From Erythrobacter sp. UBA1916 (GTDB taxonomy: Bacteria > Pseudomonadota > Alphaproteobacteria > Sphingomonadales > Sphingomonadaceae), in contig DDFY01000030.1 in assembly GCA_002337385.1 (NCBI GenBank), positions 1-64,000 on the forward strand: a stretch of DNA of 64,000 nucleotides, given 5' to 3'. The position numbers and the translations under genes were made by a program. The notes beneath the pieces were generated by a model, which was given only the letters and a program-made list of their open reading frames with translations, ran no database searches and was not told the origin of the DNA. Positions 24,059-31,883 of the stretch are shown here, one piece after another (position 1 is the first letter of the stretch; each line of letters starts with the position of its first letter).

Positions 24059-24712
24059 ATGGCATCTCCTTTGATCAAGATCTGCGGCCTCTCCACGCCC
24101 GAGACCATCGACGCGGCCATCGCGGCCGGGGCAACGCATGTCGGCCTGGTCCATTTCAAACCGAGCCCGCGCCATGTCAGCATCGCCCGCGCCGCCGACC
24201 TGCGCGAACGCGTGCCCACCCACGTCAAAACTGTGTTGCTGACGGTCGACATGGAACCGGCGCAAATGTCCGATATCCTTCAGGTCGTCCGGCCCGACGT
24301 GCTGCAATTGCATGGGCAGGAAGCGCCCGAGTGGCTGCAGGTCATCAAGGAGCATTCCGACCTCGAAATCTGGAAAGCTGTCGGCGTGAAGGATCAGGCA
24401 AGCCTCGAACAGGCGCAGCGTTACCGGCCCTTTGCGCACCGCCTGCTTTACGACGCCCCTGCGGGCAAGCTCCCCGGCGGCAACGGGCTCGCGCTCGACT
24501 GGCGCTTGCTGGGCGAGTTCCGTCACGAAGCCGAATGGGGCCTGGCAGGCGGTCTTGATGCGAGCAACGTGGCCGAAGCGATCCGCCAGACCCGTGCGCC
24601 GCTTGTCGATGCCTCATCGGGCGTGGAAAGCGAACGCGGCGTGAAAGACACGGACAAGATTGCCGCCTTCTGCGAGGCTGCGCGCGCGGCCATGGCGGCG
24701 CTGCCCGGCTGA
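24059..24712 (+). CDS. trpF: Phosphoribosylanthranilate isomerase
   Basis: TrpF isomerises phosphoribosylanthranilate in tryptophan synthesis. It starts MASPLIKICGLSTPE, with the catalytic Cys in KICGL. It also has the catalytic Asp in LTVDMEPAQM, LQLHGQE and the phosphate-binding GGLDASNVAEA and DASSGVES. ATG 24059 fits the family length best (217 residues); an in-frame GTG at 24047 is an alternative. It heads the trpF-trpB-trpA-accD-folC cluster, conserved in alphaproteobacteria. Confidence 0.96.
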   Translation: MASPLIKICGLSTPETIDAAIAAGATHVGLVHFKPSPRHVSIARAADLRERVPTHVKTVLLTVDMEPAQMSDILQVVRPDVLQLHGQEAPEWLQVIKEHSDLEIWKAVGVKDQASLEQAQRYRPFAHRLLYDAPAGKLPGGNGLALDWRLLGEFRHEAEWGLAGGLDASNVAEAIRQTRAPLVDASSGVESERGVKDTDKIAAFCEAARAAMAALPG

Positions 24713-24767
24713 CCGCGAGGCTGAGCGACATCTTGCCAAGGGCGGGAGGCTCTGCCAACGCGCTGGC

Positions 24768-25985
24768 ATGAGCGAACACACTCCCAACAGCTATATGAAC
24801 CAGCCCGACGAGCGCGGGCATTTCGGCCAGTTCGGCGGACGCTACGTCGCCGAAACGCTGATGCCGCTGATCCTCGACCTCGAAGCCGAGTATCGCAAGG
24901 CCAAGGCGGATCCGGAATTCAAGGCCGAATTCGACGATCTGCTGGAGCATTACGTGGGCCGCCCTAGCCCGCTCTATTTCGCGCCGCGGATCACCGAGGA
25001 GCTTGGCGGCGCCCAGGTCTGGTTCAAGCGCGACGAGCTGAACCACACCGGCGCCCACAAGATCAACAATTGCATCGGCCAGATCCTGCTCGCCATGCGC
25101 ATGGGCAAGACGCGCATCATCGCGGAAACCGGCGCGGGCCAGCATGGCGTGGCCACCGCGACGGTATGCGCGCGGTTCGGCCTGCCCTGCACAATCTTCA
25201 TGGGCGCGACCGATGTGAAGCGGCAGCAGCCCAACGTGTTCCGCATGAAGCTGCTCGGCGCGCAGGTGGTCCCGGTGACCAGCGGCCGCGCCACGCTGAA
25301 GGATGCGATGAACGAGGCGCTGCGCGACTGGGTCGCGAACGTGCATGACACCTTCTACATCATCGGCACGGCAGCAGGCCCGCACCCCTATCCGGAGCTG
25401 GTGCGCGACTTCCAGAGCGTGATCGGCCGCGAGGCGCGCGCACAGATGCTGAGCCGCACCGGCCGCCTGCCCGACCTGCTGGTGGCGGCCATCGGCGGCG
25501 GCTCGAACGCGATCGGGCTGTTCCACCCGTTTCTTGACGATCCCGAGGTGAAGATGCTCGGCGTGGAAGCGGCGGGTCATGGCCTTGATGGTGATGAGCA
25601 CGCTGCATCGCTGGCGGGTGGATTCCCCGGCGTGCTTCATGGCAACAAGACCTACCTGCTGCAGGACGAAGACGGCCAGATCACCGAGGGCCACTCGATC
25701 TCGGCGGGGCTCGACTATCCGGGCATCGGTCCGGAACACGCCTGGCTCAAGGAATCGGGCCGCGTCGACTATACCTATGCGACCGACGATGAGGCGCTCG
25801 ACGCCTTCCAGCTGCTGTGCCGCACCGAGGGCATCATCCCCGCGCTGGAGCCTTCGCACGCCATCGCCGCCATCGTGAAGGTCGCGCCGACCATGCCCAA
25901 GGACGCGATCATCTGCGCGAATCTTTGTGGCCGAGGCGACAAAGACATCTTCACCGTTGCCGAAGCGCTGGGAGTGGAGATGTGA
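24768..25985 (+). CDS. trpB: Tryptophan synthase beta subunit
   Basis: TrpB condenses indole and serine to tryptophan with PLP. The 405-residue protein has FGQFGGRYVAETL, the PLP lysine Lys98 in NHTGAHKINN, the phosphate cup GGGSNAIG and the monovalent cation region. It ends NLCGRGDKDIFTV. The start at ATG 24768 (MSEHTPNSYMNQPDERG) follows family practice. A GGGAGG lies unusually far upstream (about 20 nt). Its stop overlaps the GTG of trpA, so the two subunits are coupled. Confidence 0.97.
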   Translation: MSEHTPNSYMNQPDERGHFGQFGGRYVAETLMPLILDLEAEYRKAKADPEFKAEFDDLLEHYVGRPSPLYFAPRITEELGGAQVWFKRDELNHTGAHKINNCIGQILLAMRMGKTRIIAETGAGQHGVATATVCARFGLPCTIFMGATDVKRQQPNVFRMKLLGAQVVPVTSGRATLKDAMNEALRDWVANVHDTFYIIGTAAGPHPYPELVRDFQSVIGREARAQMLSRTGRLPDLLVAAIGGGSNAIGLFHPFLDDPEVKMLGVEAAGHGLDGDEHAASLAGGFPGVLHGNKTYLLQDEDGQITEGHSISAGLDYPGIGPEHAWLKESGRVDYTYATDDEALDAFQLLCRTEGIIPALEPSHAIAAIVKVAPTMPKDAIICANLCGRGDKDIFTVAEALGVEM

Positions 25986-26767
25986 GCACGCGTTTCGAAA
26001 CCACCTTCGCCAAGGGCCCCGCGCTCGTCTGCTTCATCACGGCGGGCGACGGCGACACAGCGGCCAATCTTGATGCGCTCGTCGCAGGCGGCGCCGACGT
26101 GATCGAACTGGGCATGCCCTTCACCGATCCGATGGCCGATGGCCCTGCGATTCAGGCCGCGAATATCCGCGCGCTCAACAAGGGCACCAAAACCGCCGAC
26201 GTGCTCAAGCTCGCCACCGAGTTCCGCGCACGACACCCGCAAGTGCCGCTGGTGCTGATGGGCTATGCCAACCCGATGATCCGCCGCGGGCCGGAATGGT
26301 TCGCTGAAGAGGCATCCAAGGCGGGCGTCGACGGCGTCATCAGCGTCGATCTTGCGCCCGAGGAAGATCAGGACCTCGGCCCGGCGCTGCGCGACAAGGG
26401 CATCAGCCTGATCCGTCTCGCCACGCCCACCACCGACGACAAGCGTATTCCCGCCGTGCTCAAGGGCTCCTCCGGGTTCCTGTACTACGTCTCGGTGGCC
26501 GGGATCACCGGCAAGCAGCAGGCCGCCATGGCCTCGATCGAAGATAACGTGCAGCGCATCAAGAGCCACACCGACCTGCCCGTCGCAGTCGGTTTCGGCG
26601 TGCGCACGCCCGAACAGGCCGCCGAAATCGCCAAGGTTGCAGACGGCGTCGTGGTCGGCTCGGCCTTCATCGATCTGGTGGAAAAGCACGGGCCCGACGC
26701 CCCCCAGCACCTCAAGGCGCTGGTCGAGGGGCTTGCCAAGGCGGTCCATTCCGCGCGAAAGGCCTGA
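25982..26767 (+). CDS. trpA: Tryptophan synthase alpha subunit
   Basis: TrpA cleaves indole-3-glycerol phosphate and channels indole to TrpB. The 261-residue barrel has catalytic Glu42 and Asp53 in ELGMPFTDPMADGP, the GYANPM loop and GFGVRTPEQA for phosphate binding. The GTG start overlaps the trpB stop (GTGA). The frame is open further upstream inside trpB, but that part is not coding in this frame. It ends 3 bp before accD. Confidence 0.97.
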   Translation: MSTRFETTFAKGPALVCFITAGDGDTAANLDALVAGGADVIELGMPFTDPMADGPAIQAANIRALNKGTKTADVLKLATEFRARHPQVPLVLMGYANPMIRRGPEWFAEEASKAGVDGVISVDLAPEEDQDLGPALRDKGISLIRLATPTTDDKRIPAVLKGSSGFLYYVSVAGITGKQQAAMASIEDNVQRIKSHTDLPVAVGFGVRTPEQAAEIAKVADGVVVGSAFIDLVEKHGPDAPQHLKALVEGLAKAVHSARKA

Positions 26768-26770
26768 ACC

Positions 26771-27619
26771 ATGAGCTGGCTTACCAAAGTTCGCAACCGC
26801 CTGCCCTTCGTGAGCAAGCGCGATACGCCCGACAACCTGTGGATCAAGTGCCCCAGGTGTCAGGATATGCTGTTCACCAAGGACTACGAGGCCAACCTCT
26901 CGGTCTGCCCGAAGTGCGGCTATCATGGCCGCATCGATGCCGACACCCGGCTCGCGCAGCTGCTTGATCCGGGCTTCACCCTGCTGGCCGATCCGGTGGT
27001 GACGGAAGATCCGCTCAAGTTCCGCGACGCCAAGAAATATGCCGACCGCATCAAGCAGGCCCGCGCCAAGAGCCCGCATCCCGATGCCTTCACCGCCGCC
27101 GAGGGCACGATCGACGGGCGCAAGGCCGTGGTCGGCGTGCAGGACTTCTCGTTCATGGCCGGCTCGATGGGCATGGCGGTGGGCGATGCCTTCTGCAATG
27201 CCGCCGAGGCCGCGCTGAAGGCGAACTGCGCCTACATCGCCGTCACCGCTGCTGGCGGCGCGCGCATGCAGGAGGGCATTCTCAGCCTGATGCAGATGCC
27301 GCGCACCACGGTGATGACCCGCCGCCTCAAGGAGGCTGGCCTGCCCTATATCGTGCTGCTGACCGATCCGACCACCGGCGGCGTCACCGCCAGCTATGCG
27401 ATGCTGGGCGATGTGCATATTGCCGAACCCGATGCGCTAATCGGCTTTGCCGGACAGCGCGTGATCCAGGAAACGATTCGCGAGCAACTGCCCGAGGGCT
27501 TCCAGCGCGCCGAATATCTGCACAAGCACGGCATGGTCGACATGGTGGTGAACCGCCACGATCTCAAAGAGACGCTGGCAACGCTGCTTGACTATCTCAC
27601 GCCGCGCAAGGCTGCCTGA
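26771..27619 (+). CDS. accD: Acetyl-CoA carboxylase carboxyltransferase subunit beta
   Basis: AccD is the beta half of the carboxyltransferase that makes malonyl-CoA. The 282-residue protein has the N-terminal zinc ribbon (Cys27, Cys30, Cys46, Cys49) and the crotonase-like core (VGVQDFSFMAGSMGMAVGDA, TAAGGARMQEGI, TDPTTGGVTASYAM, GFAGQRVIQETI). It follows trpA by 3 bp and precedes folC by 14 bp, the standard alphaproteobacterial arrangement. Malonyl-CoA from this step would also feed the type III PKS later in the window. Confidence 0.97.
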   Translation: MSWLTKVRNRLPFVSKRDTPDNLWIKCPRCQDMLFTKDYEANLSVCPKCGYHGRIDADTRLAQLLDPGFTLLADPVVTEDPLKFRDAKKYADRIKQARAKSPHPDAFTAAEGTIDGRKAVVGVQDFSFMAGSMGMAVGDAFCNAAEAALKANCAYIAVTAAGGARMQEGILSLMQMPRTTVMTRRLKEAGLPYIVLLTDPTTGGVTASYAMLGDVHIAEPDALIGFAGQRVIQETIREQLPEGFQRAEYLHKHGMVDMVVNRHDLKETLATLLDYLTPRKAA

Positions 27620-27633
27620 GACACCCCGCCCCG

Positions 27634-28977
27634 ATGAAAGACTTTGCCGCCAGTTCGGACGCCTTTGTGCAGGCGCAGCTTGACCGGCTCGCCGCGCTGA
27701 GCCTGCCGCAGGGCCGGATCGGGCTCGACGTGGTGAAGGAATTGCTCGCCCGGCTGGGCAATCCGCAGCTTGACCTGCCGCCGGTGTTCCATGTCGCGGG
27801 CACCAACGGCAAGGGCTCGACCTGCGCTTACCTGCGCGCGATTCTCGAGGCGCAGGGGCTGGTCGTCCACACCGCCACCAAGCCGCACCTCGTGCGCTAT
27901 AACGAGCGCATTCGCATCGCGGGCAAGCTAATCGAAGACCGGCTGCTAGGCGAACTGCTGGCCGAAGTGCTCGACATTTCGGAAGACCTCGGCCCGAGCT
28001 TCTTCGAAGTAACGACGGTCGCCACCTTCCTCGCCTTCCACCGCATCCCGGCCGATGCCTGCGTGATCGAGGTCGGGCTTGGCGGGCGGCTCGATGCGAC
28101 CAACGTGATGGACAAGCCCGCCGTCTGCGCGGTGAACACGCTCGGCGTCGATCACGAGGCGTTTCTGCTCAACGATGAACCCGGCGCGCCCGATCCCAAG
28201 GCCAACCCGATGGTGCGGATCGCCTACGAGAAAGCGGGCATTGCGCGCGAGGGCGTGCCGCTGGTGACGCAAGCCTATGCGCCCGATGTCGCCGCGCGGG
28301 TGAGCCTCAGCGCGGAGGAAGCGGGCGCGCCCCACGCCATGCGCGGGCGTGACTGGTTCGCCAACATTTCCGACACCGGCATCGCCTACCGTGACTACTT
28401 GGGCGAACTGGCCCTGCCGCTCCCCACCATGCCCGGCGCGCATCAGGCCGATAACGCCGCGCTGGCCACCGCGATGATTCGCCACCAGAGCGCGGTTACA
28501 GTGAGTGAGGAGGCCATCGCCGAGGGCATCCGTAGCGCCTATTGGCCCGCGCGGTTGCAGAAGCTGGGCGCTGGCCCTGTCACCGCCACGCACCCGGAGC
28601 GGCTGTTCCTGCTCGACGGCGGGCACAATCCCGATGCGGCCGAGGCGCTGGCGACGTTCCTGTCGCAGAAGGTCGACCAGCCGATCGACGCGGTGGTGGC
28701 GATGATGGCGGTGAAGGACGCGCGGCGCTTCATCCAGATCGTCGCCCCGCATCTTGCCAGCCTCACCGCCGTGCCGATCCCCGGCAGCGACCATGCCCCG
28801 CTCGATACGCTGGCCGAACTGGCACGCGAGGCGGGTGTGGCCAAGGTAGGCACCGCCGAGAGCTTCATGCAGGCCCTGGAAGCCCTGCCCGCCACCAAGG
28901 AGGGCACGGTGCTGATCTTCGGCTCGCTGTACCTTGCGGGCAAAGTGCTGGCTGAAAACGGCGACCTGCCGGACTGA
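27634..28977 (+). CDS. folC: Folylpolyglutamate synthase / dihydrofolate synthase
   Basis: FolC adds glutamate to dihydropteroate and to tetrahydrofolates. The 447-residue protein belongs to the Mur ligase superfamily, with P-loop GTNGKGST at residues 56-63. It also has SFFEVTTVATFLAF, the Mg-binding VEVGLGGRLDATN-type segment and the C-terminal ligase domain (LLDGGHNPDAAEAL). Bifunctionality is the family norm in bacteria, not shown by sequence alone. It ends the trpF-folC operon and is followed by a repeat and hairpin. Confidence 0.95.
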   Translation: MKDFAASSDAFVQAQLDRLAALSLPQGRIGLDVVKELLARLGNPQLDLPPVFHVAGTNGKGSTCAYLRAILEAQGLVVHTATKPHLVRYNERIRIAGKLIEDRLLGELLAEVLDISEDLGPSFFEVTTVATFLAFHRIPADACVIEVGLGGRLDATNVMDKPAVCAVNTLGVDHEAFLLNDEPGAPDPKANPMVRIAYEKAGIAREGVPLVTQAYAPDVAARVSLSAEEAGAPHAMRGRDWFANISDTGIAYRDYLGELALPLPTMPGAHQADNAALATAMIRHQSAVTVSEEAIAEGIRSAYWPARLQKLGAGPVTATHPERLFLLDGGHNPDAAEALATFLSQKVDQPIDAVVAMMAVKDARRFIQIVAPHLASLTAVPIPGSDHAPLDTLAELAREAGVAKVGTAESFMQALEALPATKEGTVLIFGSLYLAGKVLAENGDLPD

Positions 28978-28988
28978 GGTCGCGGCTA

Positions 28989-29026
28989 CCCTTCGACAGG
29001 CTCAGGGTGAGCGGGCCTTAGGCCCG
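28989..29026. repeat. REP-like repeat unit followed by a hairpin
   Basis: CCCTTCGACAGGCTCAGGG followed by TGAGCGG resembles a dispersed element I recall from sphingomonad and other proteobacterial intergenic DNA. It runs into a perfect 6-bp stem CGGGCC-TTA-GGCCCG (29012-29026). It separates the convergent folC and permease genes and may serve as a bidirectional terminator. Confidence 0.55.
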
Positions 29027-29040
29027 GCGCTGCAGGCAAC

Positions 29041-30378
29041 TCAGGCCTGATCGCCCTCGCCATCCGCCCGCTCCGTGCCCGCCGTGCCCATCGCGGCATC
29101 GACCAAACCGGTGCGCATCATCCACCAGAACAGCACGATCCCCGGCAAGGCGGCGAGCGTCGTCAGGATATAGAAGTTCACATATCCCACACCCTCGATC
29201 AGCGCGCCTGCCGTGGTGCCGGTAAGGAAGCGGCCCACGATGCTCGCGGCGGCGGAAATCAGCGCATATTGCGAAGCGGTGAAGCGCAGGTCACACAGCG
29301 CCGAGAAATAGGCTACCACCACCACGCCGCCGTAGCCGCTGGCAAAGTTTTCGAACCCGATCGCCCCGGCCATGCCGATGTTCGAATGGCCCGCTGCGGC
29401 AAGGCCCGCAAAGCTGAGGTTCGAAATCGCCATCAGCACCAGCGAGATCAGCACCGACTTCTTGAGGCCGAGCTTGGCATAGATCACGCCGCCCACGAAC
29501 ACTCCGATGATCAGCGCCCAGAAGCCCACACCCACGTCGTAGATCGCAATCTCGTCGTTGGTGTAGCCGAGGTCGTCGAACAGCAGGCGCAGCGTAAGAT
29601 TGGCCAGCGTGTCGCCGATCTTGTGGACGAGGATGAACAGCAACACCACCAAAGCGCCGCTGCGCTTGAAGAACTCGGTGAAGGGCCCGGCGATGCTCTT
29701 CCATTTCTCGGCAATGCCGGTGCGCACGATTTCCACCTTGTGGCGCGCCGGTTCACCGAGAATCAGGGCGGTCAGCATGGCGGGAAAGGCAAACAGCGCG
29801 CAGGCCATATAGGCCAGTTGCCAGCCCCCGCGCGCCGCCACCAGCAGGGCCACCGCTGCGGCGAGCCCTGCACCGATGCGCCAGCCGTACTGGCTCATGC
29901 CCGACCCCACGCCGAGCTGATAAGGCTTCAGCGTCTCGATCCGGTAAGCGTCGATCACGATGTCGAAGGTCGCGCCCGCCGCGCCCACCAGCACGGCGCT
30001 GGTTGCGGTCCAGACGATATCCTGCGCCGGATCGGCCAGCGCGAGGTTTATCACGGCGGCGATCACCAGCACGCCCGTCACCAGCATCCACGAGACGCGG
30101 TGCCCCAGCCCGCCGATCAGCGGCAGTTTCACCGCGTCGACGACCCAGGCCCACATCCACTTGAAATTATATACCAGGAACGCGAGCGAGAAGGCTGTAA
30201 TCGTGCTCTTTTCAATGCCATCCTGCGCCAGCCGCGTGGTCAGCGTGGCGGCGATCATGGCATAGGGAAAGCCCGAGGAAACACCGAGGAAAAAGGCCGC
30301 CAGCGATTCCTTTTCCAGATAGGGCCGGAGCGATCCCAACAGGCCGCGTTCGGGCGCTGCTGCTGCGTCTGGTTCCAT
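29041..30378 (-). CDS. AmpG-like major facilitator superfamily permease
   Basis: The 445-residue protein has about 12 to 14 hydrophobic segments. Its N-terminal block, YLEKESLAAFFLGVSSGFPYAMI, is followed by WMWAWVVDAVKLPL and FDIVIDAYRIETL, matching the AmpG family. E. coli AmpG imports anhydro-muropeptides for recycling; substrate for this copy is inferred. ATG 30378 has a strong AGGAG upstream. The frame continues to 30501, but that part has no family similarity. Convergent with folC and divergent from rluB. Confidence 0.85.
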   Translation of the reverse strand: MEPDAAAAPERGLLGSLRPYLEKESLAAFFLGVSSGFPYAMIAATLTTRLAQDGIEKSTITAFSLAFLVYNFKWMWAWVVDAVKLPLIGGLGHRVSWMLVTGVLVIAAVINLALADPAQDIVWTATSAVLVGAAGATFDIVIDAYRIETLKPYQLGVGSGMSQYGWRIGAGLAAAVALLVAARGGWQLAYMACALFAFPAMLTALILGEPARHKVEIVRTGIAEKWKSIAGPFTEFFKRSGALVVLLFILVHKIGDTLANLTLRLLFDDLGYTNDEIAIYDVGVGFWALIIGVFVGGVIYAKLGLKKSVLISLVLMAISNLSFAGLAAAGHSNIGMAGAIGFENFASGYGGVVVVAYFSALCDLRFTASQYALISAAASIVGRFLTGTTAGALIEGVGYVNFYILTTLAALPGIVLFWWMMRTGLVDAAMGTAGTERADGEGDQA

Positions 30379-30538
30379 CGTCTCACTTCTCCTTCGTGCT
30401 GAGCCAATTAGCCCAGCGCACCATGTACGCGGCCTGATCGCACGGTTCATGCAAGCTCGGCAATTGGCGAATGCGCGGGAAATGGGGATTGCACCGCCCA
30501 CCCTTCCCCTGTTGCCCGCACGCGGCTAAGGCGCGGCG

Positions 30539-31312
30539 ATGAGCGACAACGAAAAAACAGGCGACCGCCCCGCCGGCGAACGCATCGCCAAGCTGCTGGC
30601 CCGCGCAGGCGTGGCCAGCCGCCGCGAGGCCGAGCGGATGATCGAGGCCGGGCGCGTGAAGCGCAATGGCGACCTCGTCACCACGCCCGCGACCATTATC
30701 GAGAACCTGCGCGGGGTGACGGTCGACGACAAACCCGTCGCCAAGCCCGAGCGCACCCGGCTGTTCGCCTTCCACAAGCCGCAGGGCCTGATCACCGCCG
30801 AGCGTGACCCGGCCGGCCGGCCCACGATCTACAACGCGCTGCGCAATGCCCTGCCCAAGGACGCGCCGCGGCTGATGCCGGTCGGGCGGCTCGACTTCAA
30901 CACCGAAGGCCTGCTGCTGCTCACCAATGATGGCGAGTTCAAGCGTCAGCTCGAACTGCCCGCCACCGGGGTGCCGCGCACCTATCGCGCCCGCGCCTTT
31001 GGCGATGTCAGCCAGGAGCAGCTCGAAGCCCTGAGCGAAGGCGTCGAGATCGACGGGATGCGCTTCGGCTCGATCGAGGCTGATCTTGAGCGGCGCACGG
31101 GCCGCAACCAGTGGATCATCATGACGCTGACCGAGGGCAAGAACCGCGAAGTGCGCCGCGTGCTCGAATATCTCGGGCTGGAAGTGAGCCGCCTGATCCG
31201 CACCGCCTACGGCCCGTTCCACATCGGCGAGCTGCCACGCGGTGGGGCGCAGGAAGTGCCGCGTGAGCACGTCGAACGTTTCCGCTCTTCGCTGAAGAAG
31301 GGCCGGCCGTGA
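30539..31312 (+). CDS. rluB: 23S rRNA pseudouridine synthase (RluB/RsuA family)
   Basis: The 257-residue protein has an N-terminal S4 RNA-binding domain (about 14-60, IAKLLARAGVASRREAERMI) and a catalytic domain. The nucleophile Asp lies in GRLDFNTEGLLLLTNDG, with LTEGKNREVRRVL and HKPQGLI. RluB modifies U2605 of 23S rRNA; RluE/RsuA-type members are close, so the exact target is inferred. Its stop overlaps the GTG of rsmD, pairing two rRNA-modifying enzymes. Confidence 0.9.
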   Translation: MSDNEKTGDRPAGERIAKLLARAGVASRREAERMIEAGRVKRNGDLVTTPATIIENLRGVTVDDKPVAKPERTRLFAFHKPQGLITAERDPAGRPTIYNALRNALPKDAPRLMPVGRLDFNTEGLLLLTNDGEFKRQLELPATGVPRTYRARAFGDVSQEQLEALSEGVEIDGMRFGSIEADLERRTGRNQWIIMTLTEGKNREVRRVLEYLGLEVSRLIRTAYGPFHIGELPRGGAQEVPREHVERFRSSLKKGRP

Positions 31313-31875
31313 GGATTATCGCCGGAGACTGGCGTCGCCGCCCACTCGTCGCACCCAAGGGTGAGGCCACGCGACCGACGTCCGACCGCACTCGCGAGAC
31401 GCTGTTCTCGATGCTCGCCAGCCGTTTCGGCACCTTCGAGGGCCTGCGCGTGGCAGACCTGTTCGCAGGCTCGGGCGCGCTCGGGCTGGAAGCCTTGTCG
31501 CGCGGGGCGGCACATTGTCTGTTCGTCGAGGAAGACGCCCAGGCGATCCGCGCCCTGCGCCAGAACATCGCCAACCTGCGCGCTGCGCCGCAAAGCGATG
31601 TGCGCGCGGCCAGCGTGTTCTCGCTCAGCCCGGTGAAGGAACCGCTCGACCTGATCCTGCTCGATCCGCCTTACCACAGCGGCGCGGGCGCAGTGGCGCT
31701 CGACCGGCTCGGACGACTCGGCTGGATCGGCCCCGCCACCTGGATCGCGCTCGAAGTGGCGGCCAAGGAAGAGATCAAGCTAAAGCGGCTCGAAGTCGAA
31801 AGCGAGCGTAAGGTCGGCGCGGCTCGGCTGGTGCTGCTCCGTCAGACGGTTGCGAAAGACGACGACGTTCCCTAA
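31309..31875 (+). CDS. rsmD: 16S rRNA (guanine(966)-N2)-methyltransferase
   Basis: The 188-residue Rossmann methyltransferase has MRIIAGDWRRRPLVAP, the RPTSDRTRETLFSML motif and SAM-binding DLFAGSGALGLEALSRGA. The catalytic motif is LLDPPYHSG (DPPY). The GTG start at 31309 overlaps rluB (GTGA). RsmD methylates G966 of 16S rRNA in assembled 30S subunits. It lies 8 bp before uvrD, so the three genes are likely cotranscribed. Confidence 0.94.
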   Translation: MRIIAGDWRRRPLVAPKGEATRPTSDRTRETLFSMLASRFGTFEGLRVADLFAGSGALGLEALSRGAAHCLFVEEDAQAIRALRQNIANLRAAPQSDVRAASVFSLSPVKEPLDLILLDPPYHSGAGAVALDRLGRLGWIGPATWIALEVAAKEEIKLKRLEVESERKVGAARLVLLRQTVAKDDDVP

Positions 31876-31883
31876 ACGTTCGC